64,000 bases of DNA from an uncultured Collinsella sp. (lineage in GTDB: Bacteria > Actinomycetota > Coriobacteriia > Coriobacteriales > Coriobacteriaceae): NCBI GenBank assembly GCA_958407995.1, contig CATYJU010000004.1:17896-81895 (forward strand). Reading direction: 5' to 3'. Every line of letters starts with the position of its first letter. The stretch's first letter is position 1. Made by a program: the position numbers and the translations under genes. The notes below the pieces were generated by a model that searched no databases, had not been told where the DNA came from, and worked only from the letters and a program-made list of their open reading frames with translations. Positions 7,940-14,266 of this stretch are shown piece after piece.

Positions 7940-9073
7940 ATGCAGCATTCGAATCATCGCACCGCAGCGCTCATTGCGTCGAAGCCGGCTCGTATCATCA
8001 CGAGCGCCGCGCTCGCCGTTGCGCTGACGGCCACGCCGATGCTCTCCCCCGTTGCGGCGTATGCCGCCTCGCAGGCAACGCAGGACCAGCTTTCCGCAGC
8101 CCAGCAGAAGATCGAAGCCGCTACGAGCGCCTACAACGACGCCCGCACCAAGCTCGATGACCTGCAAAAGCAGATTGACTCCAATGAGGCAAGCATCGAG
8201 GAAATCGAGGCTAAGCTTCCCGAGCAGCAGGCCAAGGCAAGCTCCGCCATGCGCGATCTGTACAAGTACCAGAAGGGCACTAACCCCATCGTGAGCTTCC
8301 TGGTCAACGCGCAGAGCCTGGGTGAGTTCATCACGACCTGCAAATACACCAACCAGATCACGAGCTCGAGCGTCGACGAGATCGAAGAGCTCAATAATAT
8401 GCAAACCGAACTCGAGCAGAACAAGGCCGAGCTCCAGCAGGCCAAGTCTCAGCTTGAGGCGGAGCAGAAAAACGCCGAGGATGCGCTGGCGCAGGCCCAG
8501 CAGCTCCGCAGCGAGGCACAGGCAAAAGCCGAGCAGGAAAATGCCGCCGAGCTTGCCAAGCTTGAGGCCGATAAGGCCGCTGCCGCCGAAAAGCTCTCGG
8601 GCGAGGGCGTAAGCGGCAGCAATTCCAGCAGCCAGGCCACCAACACCAACACCACCATCGACACCACGGTGAACAACGCCAATACCGGTAGCTCCGATTA
8701 CGATTCGTTCATTAATGAGTGGACGAGCCGCATCGACAATTATCTCGCCGGCTCCCCCATGGCAGGCCAGGGCTATAACTTTGCCGTCGCCGCTTGGAAT
8801 ACCGGTGTCGACCCCCGTTGGTCCCCCGCCATCGCCTGCATCGAGAGCACCAAGGGTGCTTATTGCGCCAATTCTTACAACGCCTGGGGCTGGAGTGCAC
8901 GTGGCGGCGGTTGGCGCAGCTTTGGCAGCTGGAGCGAGGGCATCTCCGCTCACGTTGCCTATCTGGGCGCCAACTACGGCTCCACCCTTACCCCGGCAGC
9001 GGCCAAAAAGTACTGCCCGCCCACGTGGCAGGACTGGTACAACAAAGTCGCCGCTCAGATGAACCGCATCTAA
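7940..9073 (+). CDS. Secreted peptidoglycan hydrolase with coiled coil and lysozyme-like C-terminus
   Basis: The 377-residue precursor has a signal peptide ending near VAAYAASQA, then a long Ala/Gln/Glu coiled coil (about residues 45-210) like that of PcsB/CwlO-type wall hydrolases. A Ser/Asn/Thr-rich linker leads to a C-terminal domain with IACIESTKGAYCANSYNAWGW, the shape of a transglycosylase/glucosaminidase fold with a candidate catalytic Glu in IES. ATG 7940 is chosen because AGAGGG lies just upstream. The coiled coil suggests control by partners such as FtsEX, which is inference. A terminator follows at once. Confidence 0.78.
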   Translation: MQHSNHRTAALIASKPARIITSAALAVALTATPMLSPVAAYAASQATQDQLSAAQQKIEAATSAYNDARTKLDDLQKQIDSNEASIEEIEAKLPEQQAKASSAMRDLYKYQKGTNPIVSFLVNAQSLGEFITTCKYTNQITSSSVDEIEELNNMQTELEQNKAELQQAKSQLEAEQKNAEDALAQAQQLRSEAQAKAEQENAAELAKLEADKAAAAEKLSGEGVSGSNSSSQATNTNTTIDTTVNNANTGSSDYDSFINEWTSRIDNYLAGSPMAGQGYNFAVAAWNTGVDPRWSPAIACIESTKGAYCANSYNAWGWSARGGGWRSFGSWSEGISAHVAYLGANYGSTLTPAAAKKYCPPTWQDWYNKVAAQMNRI

Positions 9074-9083
9074 GTGCAACTGC

Positions 9084-9107
9084 AAAGGGCCCCAATGGGG
9101 CCCTTTT
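9084..9107. terminator. Terminator between the hydrolase and the convergent kinase
   Basis: AAAGGGCCCC and GGGGCCCTTT arms with loop AAT, then a T-rich stretch. It sits just beyond the kinase stop and may serve both strands. Confidence 0.85.
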
Positions 9108-9110
9108 CTT

Positions 9111-10502
9111 TTAGGTAGCGGAGGTATCGACGACGCCGGTCGCATTGGCAACCGCGACTATGACGATCATGCATAGGAGCAGCACACCCAATGCCTTGAG
9201 CAAGAGCTTCGCGAGCTTCTTGCCGCGATAGCTGTCGAGCAATGCGAATCGCCGACGAAGACGGCGCTTATCGAGCAGCGCAAAATGCATAAGCACCATA
9301 AGGCCATCGACAAAGAAAAAATACTCGATTATGAGAAGCCACGTCGGGTAGCTTTGGTTTGCTCCCGTGGGGTGAAAGACGGCAAAGTGGCTACCGGCAA
9401 AGAACACAAGCAGCGAGAAGCAGACGAGCGTATTCCAAATGCGCCCCAGAGACTCCGGAACGCGAGAGAGCAGACCGCATGCAGCGGAGGCGGCAGGGCC
9501 AGGAAGCCCTGCGGGTTTCTGGAGCCCTTGGGACGCCAACACTGTCTCCGAGTCTGGAGTACGGACAGGCGCAGGCGCAGGAGGCCGCACGGGGCGACTC
9601 AGATCGTATGCCGCGCGCGTCGCCCGTCCCAATGCTTCCGCACTCGCAAAACGCTTGGCCGGATCGAGCGCCATCGACATGCAGACGGCATCGGAAAGTG
9701 GAGTGGGAATACCGCGCGCCTCGCATTGCTCGCGCATGTCGAGCCCTGGTTTAGGGTCGACTCCCGTCAAGCAGAAGAACAACAGGGCGCCCAGCGCGTA
9801 CACGTCGCTGCGCACACTCGTCTGCCCAAACCCATACTGCTCGGGCGGCGCATAGGGTCGCGTGCCAAACTTGACGGTGTCGGCATCGGCGCCATCGCGC
9901 CATACGCGCGCGATTCCCAGGTCAATAATCACCAACGACGAGAAGGTCATGCCAGCATCGGCCGCATACCTCACGCCCGATACGATGATGTTCGAGGGTT
10001 TAAGGTCGCGATGGATTACCGGTACCCCTGGCTCCCCCGCAGCTGCAAAACCAGCATGCAGCTCGCCCACCGCTTCACACAGAACGGGATACAGCTCGCG
10101 GGCATAATCGGGCGTCGCGCCCAGGCGCCCCACGAGCGCCTCGAGCGTCTCGCCTTCGACATATTCCATCACCACATCGAGCTCCTCGCCCGCGCGGCGG
10201 CAATCGACAATCCGGGGTAAGTGTTCAAAACGGCGTCCGGCCCGCTGAGCCGCAAACAGGCGCTCGTAGGCCCCGCCAATCTGCGCCGAAGCATCGATGC
10301 GCTTGCGGACAAAGGGACCGAGAGACCCGCCGCCAGAGCCCTCAAAATAGACGAGTTCGGTCGTCTCGACATCCGAGCACTTGAGCACGCGCTCCACACG
10401 ATAGCTGTCATCGCGGTCGAGCGACGCCAAATGCTCGGCAAGTGAAGCAGTCAGCTCGTCATCGGAATATGTTGGGCTCTGAGTATCCATGGCGTCCATC
10501 AT
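9111..10502 (-). CDS. Hanks-type serine/threonine protein kinase, membrane-associated
   Basis: The kinase core occupies about residues 35-310 (numbered from 10502): an unusual Gly/Ser loop EGSGGGSLGPF, Lys in VRKRI, catalytic HRDLKPSN with His near 164, DLG instead of DFG near 194, and APPEQYG in place of the APE motif. A Pro-rich linker and three hydrophobic helices follow, so the catalytic domain precedes the membrane segments. There are no PASTA repeats. The start is uncertain: ATGATG at 10502 or ATG 10490 lack a clear ribosome site because a 15-bp perfect hairpin ends 4 nt upstream. The gene follows an HTH gene on the same strand, a likely functional partner. Confidence 0.8.
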   Translation of the reverse strand: MMDAMDTQSPTYSDDELTASLAEHLASLDRDDSYRVERVLKCSDVETTELVYFEGSGGGSLGPFVRKRIDASAQIGGAYERLFAAQRAGRRFEHLPRIVDCRRAGEELDVVMEYVEGETLEALVGRLGATPDYARELYPVLCEAVGELHAGFAAAGEPGVPVIHRDLKPSNIIVSGVRYAADAGMTFSSLVIIDLGIARVWRDGADADTVKFGTRPYAPPEQYGFGQTSVRSDVYALGALLFFCLTGVDPKPGLDMREQCEARGIPTPLSDAVCMSMALDPAKRFASAEALGRATRAAYDLSRPVRPPAPAPVRTPDSETVLASQGLQKPAGLPGPAASAACGLLSRVPESLGRIWNTLVCFSLLVFFAGSHFAVFHPTGANQSYPTWLLIIEYFFFVDGLMVLMHFALLDKRRLRRRFALLDSYRGKKLAKLLLKALGVLLLCMIVIVAVANATGVVDTSAT

Positions 10503-10506
10503 AACG

Positions 10507-10540
10507 CAGGGTGCGGACACCCCATGGTGTCCGCACCCTG
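10507..10540 (-). promoter_or_regulatory. Perfect 15-bp hairpin directly before the kinase start
   Basis: CAGGGTGCGGACACC and GGTGTCCGCACCCTG around a 4-nt loop, between the HTH stop (10588) and the kinase start. No T-run follows on either strand, so control of kinase translation or mRNA processing is as likely as termination. Confidence 0.55.
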
Positions 10541-10587
10541 TTCGTTCGCATAGTTGTTTCGGCAACAGCCAGCTCAGCCATTGGCCA

Positions 10588-11010
10588 CTAACTCACCGTT
10601 TCCTCGCCAAAGCGATACAGCTCTTCATTGACCTTTTGGAGGCTACAGCCACGGTCGATGCAAAAGATAATGATTGCATCGCGACGGTCCTTGCAGTTTA
10701 GGACGCTCACTCCGGCAGCCGTCAGGGCGCGGTTAGTCTCCTTCATCGACAGCGCCATTGCAAAGGCAATCTGCAGCACCTTATTGCGGCTCGGATTGCG
10801 CGAACCGGTAAAGATCTGATAGCCAAAGGTCTCGTTGAGGTCGGCCATACGCACCACGCGCGAACGCTCGAGCCCCTTCTCTTGCAGCAACTGCTTTAAG
10901 TAATCCGAAAGCGACGGGGCGGCAAAGTCGTGTTCCTTGATATAGCCATCGATGTTTGGCGCGTCGAGAAGCTCATTGAGCAACTCGTCAGTCAGCTTTT
11001 TATCGGACAT
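10588..11010 (-). CDS. HTH-domain protein paired with the Ser/Thr kinase
   Basis: 140 residues with an XRE-like helix-turn-helix region (about 35-90: LSDYLKQLLQEKGLERSRVV, NETFGYQIFTGSRNPSR, VLQIAFAMALSMKETNRAL) and a C-terminal extension containing two Cys (LNCKDRRDAIIIFCIDRGC). The start has a strong GGGAGGTGAA site. It lies upstream of the kinase on the same strand and is plausibly its substrate or regulator. The HTH resemblance is moderate and the DNA target is unknown. Confidence 0.65.
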   Translation of the reverse strand: MSDKKLTDELLNELLDAPNIDGYIKEHDFAAPSLSDYLKQLLQEKGLERSRVVRMADLNETFGYQIFTGSRNPSRNKVLQIAFAMALSMKETNRALTAAGVSVLNCKDRRDAIIIFCIDRGCSLQKVNEELYRFGEETVS

Positions 11011-11042
11011 ACGACTTCACCTCCCCCAGTGCATGCAACATG

Positions 11043-11486
11043 CTAGAAACCGCTTACGTCCGAACGCTCCCAGCTAGCAACCTGGTCGGGAGACACCGTA
11101 ACCAGCGCCTCGAACTTCCAGGAGCCGCCCGCCTTCAGATGATTGGTGTTTGCAAGAGCCGTTCCAACCTGGTTGCCATCGGCATCATACAGAACATATT
11201 CAATCTGAATGTAGCTCTTTTCCTTGTCCGTGTTATTGGTCAGGGTGCCCGTGATCTTATAGGTAAACTGATTGGAAGTGTCTTCAGCCTCGTCAGCAAT
11301 GGTATACGGTTCTTGCGGTTCTTTTTGCTCCTCAGCCTGCCGTGTCGTCTCGGCAGGTTTTGCCGAATCGCTCGCAGACGAATCGGTTGAGTTGCCGCCC
11401 ATAGAGCCCACGGCACCGACAATAACCAGCACCACGATGATGCCTAGGACAATCTTGCCGATTGGCTTCTTTCCCTCTTTTGCCAT
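11043..11486 (-). CDS. Membrane-anchored FxLYD-domain protein
   Basis: 147 residues: a lysine-rich cytoplasmic tip, one transmembrane helix (KIVLGIIVVLVIVGAVG, about 11-27), a Ser/Glu linker and an extracellular FxLYD-type beta domain (about 65-147: ITGTLTNNTDKEKSYIQIEY, LYDADGNQVGTALANTNHL). Such domains occur on Gram-positive surface proteins of unknown function. The ribosome site AGGAAGG is buried in the stem of a perfect 14-bp hairpin described separately. Membership of the kinase-HTH neighbourhood is by position only. Confidence 0.65.
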   Translation of the reverse strand: MAKEGKKPIGKIVLGIIVVLVIVGAVGSMGGNSTDSSASDSAKPAETTRQAEEQKEPQEPYTIADEAEDTSNQFTYKITGTLTNNTDKEKSYIQIEYVLYDADGNQVGTALANTNHLKAGGSWKFEALVTVSPDQVASWERSDVSGF

Positions 11487-11491
11487 TATTC

Positions 11492-11545
11492 ATCCTTCCT
11501 ACGATCCGGCTACCGTGCCGGTACACAGCACATCGTAGGAAGGAT
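11492..11545 (-). promoter_or_regulatory. Hairpin that masks the ribosome site of the FxLYD gene
   Basis: Arms ATCCTTCCTACGAT (11492-11505) and ATCGTAGGAAGGAT (11532-11545) pair perfectly over 14 bp. On the minus-strand RNA the 3' arm contains AGGAAGG, the Shine-Dalgarno 5 nt before ATG 11486. The loop can form a smaller ACCG/CGGT helix. Confidence 0.7.
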
Positions 11546-11650
11546 TGAACTTGAATTCATTAGCTGAGAGCTAAGGCTGCGGTAAACGACCAATGCAGTT
11601 ATCCAAACGCCGAGCAAACGCACTGCGCGCGACCGTCTGCTGGCAGTGCA

Positions 11651-11974
11651 TCAACCCACCGTGACGGATTCCCCGGTAAAGGCACTGATCATCAACAGGA
11701 CAAAGAAAACAAGGTAGCTGGCACTCAGCAGGTACGCAATGATCAGAAAGACGACCCAGCCGACATTGGTTTTACCGTCGGCACGGCGTTGCTCGCGATT
11801 GCGGCAGAGCCAAATCGTCACGCCGATGGCAGTGATAAACAGCACGAGCGCCGCCGCGGCAAGCCCGGCAAGCGCAAACATCACGCCAATGCTCACAGCA
11901 ATAACCGGAAGCAGCAGCAAACCGCACCCGCATCCACCCGGACTATATACGGCAGACTGTCGGCGTCGCCTCAT
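11651..11974 (-). CDS. Small membrane protein of unknown function
   Basis: 107 residues from the preferred ATG (TGGGGGTGG upstream): MRRRRQSAVYSPGGCGCG, then two long adjacent hydrophobic segments, a basic loop CRNREQRRADGKTN and two more segments near the C-terminus. A GTG at 12004 overlapping the higA stop is an alternative start without a ribosome site. I do not recognise a family. It could be co-transcribed with the HigBA module upstream. Confidence 0.5.
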   Translation of the reverse strand: MRRRRQSAVYSPGGCGCGLLLLPVIAVSIGVMFALAGLAAAALVLFITAIGVTIWLCRNREQRRADGKTNVGWVVFLIIAYLLSASYLVFFVLLMISAFTGESVTVG

Positions 11975-12003
11975 CGCCGCGCCACCCCCATCATCTTTGA
12001 GCA

Positions 12004-12345
12004 CTACAGTGCGATAGCCTGCTGAACAGGAACGATCTTGTCGAGTTCCGGTTCGATCCGCCTTTTCTCGGCCTCAAGGTCAAACGCCACCTGAGCGCGC
12101 AGCCAATAACCATCCGTCAGGCCAAAATAACGGCAAAGACGGAGGTCGGTGTCGGCCGTCACGCGACGTTTTCCCAAGACAATCTGCCCGATACGCTGAG
12201 CCGGAATCCCAGTCTCTTTCGCAAGGCGATATTGAGAAATGCCCATGGGAACAAGAAACTCCTCTTTGAGAAGCTCACCAGGAGTCACCGGCGACAGCAA
12301 ATCGGCCGAAGTCTCATCACTTGTGATAATCGACGATTTCGACAT
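12004..12345 (-). CDS. higA: HigA-type antitoxin
   Basis: 113 residues with a central XRE helix-turn-helix: LLKEEFLVPMGISQYRLAKETGIPA, RIGQIVLGKRRVTADTDLRL, CRYFGLTDGYWLRAQVAFDLE. This matches the HigA/VapI antitoxin family, and the order toxin-then-antitoxin is typical of higBA. ATG 12345 has AGGAGA 10 nt upstream and overlaps the toxin gene by 29 bp. It should neutralise the HigB-like product and repress the shared promoter through its HTH; an ACGTTA/TAACGT palindrome at the promoter is a candidate site. Confidence 0.85.
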   Translation of the reverse strand: MSKSSIITSDETSADLLSPVTPGELLKEEFLVPMGISQYRLAKETGIPAQRIGQIVLGKRRVTADTDLRLCRYFGLTDGYWLRAQVAFDLEAEKRRIEPELDKIVPVQQAIAL

Positions 12346-12598
12346 TCCAAGCCATCTCCTGTCTCCACTCAAAACAGACCCGATAGCGCTCGTTAACACG
12401 GATGCTATATTGACCGGCACGATCGCCCTTCAAAGCTTCCAGGCGGTTGCCCGGTGGAACGCGAAGATCATCAAGCGAAGCACAAACCTGCAGTTGGCGA
12501 ATCTTCCTCAACGCAACACGCTCAAAGGGCACGAACCTCCTGACCCGCACACCCATGGCAAAGCGTTCGGTATCCTCATCTTTATACGATGCAATCAT
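12317..12598 (-). CDS. higB: HigB-type mRNA interferase toxin (RelE/ParE superfamily)
   Basis: 93 residues with the RelE/HigB features RKIRQLQVCASLDDLRVPPGNRLEAL, DRAGQYSIRVNERYRVCFEW and a C-terminal VEIVDYHK. In this family the toxin cuts mRNA on the ribosome. The ATG at 12598 is the first gene start after the promoter region; the 3' end overlaps higA by 29 bp, which ties antitoxin synthesis to toxin translation. Confidence 0.88.
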   Translation of the reverse strand: MIASYKDEDTERFAMGVRVRRFVPFERVALRKIRQLQVCASLDDLRVPPGNRLEALKGDRAGQYSIRVNERYRVCFEWRQEMAWNVEIVDYHK

Positions 12599-12602
12599 AG
12601 TA

Positions 12603-12690
12603 TCGCCTTACGTTAGTAACGTCAAACCTTTCTATAGACTTACATCTCTATTATATCGTACGTTTGTTCGTGTTTTCTAGAACAAATAGT
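12603..12690 (-). promoter_or_regulatory. higBA promoter region with palindromic sites
   Basis: Unusually AT-rich for the window. On the minus strand GATATAATAG gives a strong -10 (about 12652-12657). ACGTTA/TAACGT (about 12611-12623) lies between it and the ATG, and TTTGTTC/GAACAAA (about 12664-12687) lies upstream; either could bind HigA. Confidence 0.55.
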
Positions 12691-12700
12691 CCTTTGCGCC

Positions 12701-13888
12701 TTAGTCAAGCAAAAGCAATCGTTTGTAGACATCGAGGCCTTTGAGAAGAATCTCCTCGTCAAAGAGCATGGTATCGGTATGCAGAGCGCTCATCGCATAG
12801 GCTGGGCAGTCATCAGCGTCGATCGGGTTTTCTTGTCCTTCTGGCACGCCCGTGCCCAGCAAGAAGAACACGCCCGGCAGATGGCGCTGATAGAAAGCAA
12901 AGTCCTCGGCAATTAACAGCGGCTCGTCCACAAGTTGCAACTCGGGCAAGGCAGGCGCAATGTGGGCAAACAACTCGGGGTCGTTATCGACTGGCGGATA
13001 GCCCTCGGCAAAGTCGAGATCGTACGTACAGCCCGTTGCGGTGCACGCCTCGTCGAGCGCACGGCGTACGCCCTCGCGCGCACGGTCGAACATGGCGTCC
13101 GTAAACACACGCAAGCTACCGGCAACATGGGCCTCCCCCGCCACCGCATTGCAGACGGTGCCGGCCTGCAGCAGGCCAAACTTACCGATGCAGGGCTCAT
13201 CGGCACCCAGCTCGTCCATCAGCTCGCGCTCGGCAACCAGGAACTTTGCCGCCGCCAGCGCTGCGTCATGTGATTCCTCGACTGGAACGCCGTAGGTCTT
13301 GGCGATATGGATGCTCGTGCCATGGATATGAATGTGCGTCTCGCTCGAGCGCGCCAGCAGCGGACCGGGACAGCTCGCCAGCGTACCGGCAGGAAGATCG
13401 GGCCACACGTGAAAGCCAAAGATGCGGTCGACCCCGTAGCGCTCGAACACGCCGCTCTCGCATACCGTCTTAGCGCCACCGGTTGTTTCCTCGGCCGGCT
13501 GGAACACAAAAAGCACGTTGCGCTTAATAACGCCCGGCTGCTCACGAATCGTACGGTCGACAAAAGTTGCCGCCGCGAGGGCCATAGCCATGTGCCCGTC
13601 GTGGCCGCACGCGTGCATCTTGCCGGGATGCGTCGAGGCAAAAGCGGCGCCCGTCGTCTCCGCAATAGGCAACGCATCCATATCGGCACGAATCGCCGTG
13701 GCATGCGAGGCACCCGTGCCAGCGTCGAAGAAAGCGCACACGCAACTAGGGCACGGATGGATCACCTCGCAGGCAAGCGGAGCGAGCACGCCCTCGATAT
13801 AGGCGATAGTTTGCGGAAGATCGAAGTCGAGCTCCGGAATGCGATGCAGGTCGCGACGATAGCGACGGAGTTCTTGGAGCTCGGTCAT
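12701..13888 (-). CDS. M20D metallopeptidase, candidate N-acetyl-diaminopimelate deacetylase
   Basis: 395 residues of the M20D amidohydrolase family. Seen: RRDLHRIPELDFDLPQT, IRADMDALPI, the metal-binding ACGHDGHMAMAL, FVFQPAEETTGGA with the catalytic Glu pair, and a late AEDFAFYQRHLPGVFFLLGTG. The start at 13888 uses AAAGGA inside a slightly longer frame. The family hydrolyses N-acyl amino acids. It is divergent from a lysine operon that contains DapH, the N-acetyltransferase of the acetylase route, so N-acetyl-LL-DAP deacetylation is the best guess. A hippurate or N-acyl-amino-acid hydrolase remains possible. Confidence 0.7.
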   Translation of the reverse strand: MTELQELRRYRRDLHRIPELDFDLPQTIAYIEGVLAPLACEVIHPCPSCVCAFFDAGTGASHATAIRADMDALPIAETTGAAFASTHPGKMHACGHDGHMAMALAAATFVDRTIREQPGVIKRNVLFVFQPAEETTGGAKTVCESGVFERYGVDRIFGFHVWPDLPAGTLASCPGPLLARSSETHIHIHGTSIHIAKTYGVPVEESHDAALAAAKFLVAERELMDELGADEPCIGKFGLLQAGTVCNAVAGEAHVAGSLRVFTDAMFDRAREGVRRALDEACTATGCTYDLDFAEGYPPVDNDPELFAHIAPALPELQLVDEPLLIAEDFAFYQRHLPGVFFLLGTGVPEGQENPIDADDCPAYAMSALHTDTMLFDEEILLKGLDVYKRLLLLD

Positions 13889-14003
13889 GGGGATTCCTTT
13901 CATGGGGCAACTCAGTTGTCACCTATTGTGACGCAGGATTGTGGCGCCCTCGTTTCTAGCATGATGCTGCATTTTTTAAACGTTATATACGAATACTCTT
14001 GTT

Positions 14004-14035
14004 TGGTAAAGTGCAACGTGGTAGGGTCTTTACCA
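14004..14035. promoter_or_regulatory. Inverted repeat before the lysine riboswitch
   Basis: TGGTAAAG (14004-14011) and CTTTACCA (14028-14035) flank 16 bp, directly upstream of the L-box. It could be an operator or part of the riboswitch P1 region. The rest of the intergenic space from 13889 is AT-rich and likely holds both divergent promoters. Confidence 0.4.
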
Positions 14036-14037
14036 CT

Positions 14038-14256
14038 TGATAGAGGCGCGGGCACGAAGAGCCGCGGGCGAGTCGGCAGACTTTGACCCCGCGGGGAGGC
14101 GAAACCCGCCGAACTGGGTTTTTCGGGCACGAACAGCCTGGTGGGCCTGCGGGAAACACTCGCAGGACTGTCTGCAGCAATGCGGGAGCGCTATCCGGAC
14201 ATTGGGTCCACGCTATGCGGATTCGATGCGCAGATGGCGCCGTCTGGATAGCGAGG
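14038..14256 (+). ncRNA. Lysine riboswitch (L-box) controlling the lysine operon
   Basis: The region carries the L-box core: GATAGAGGCGCGGGC at the start, GGGGAGGCGAAACCCGCCGAACTGGG in two conserved pieces, CACGAACAGCCTGG, and GCAGGACTGTC closing the aptamer near 14172. Downstream, CGCTATCCGGAC (14189-14200) pairs with GTCTGGATAGCG (14242-14253); the latter abuts the ribosome site AGG at 14254-14256, 10 nt before ATG 14267. No T-run is present, so the output is probably translational: lysine binding favours the hairpin and hides the ribosome site. Aptamer identity is strong; the mode of action is inferred. Confidence 0.88.
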
Positions 14257-14266
14257 TTTACGGGAC

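Noticed and set aside
10488..10565. Upstream TTG start for the Ser/Thr kinase
   Set aside because: It would translate the 15-bp hairpin into an odd Cys/His/Gly stretch and has no ribosome site.
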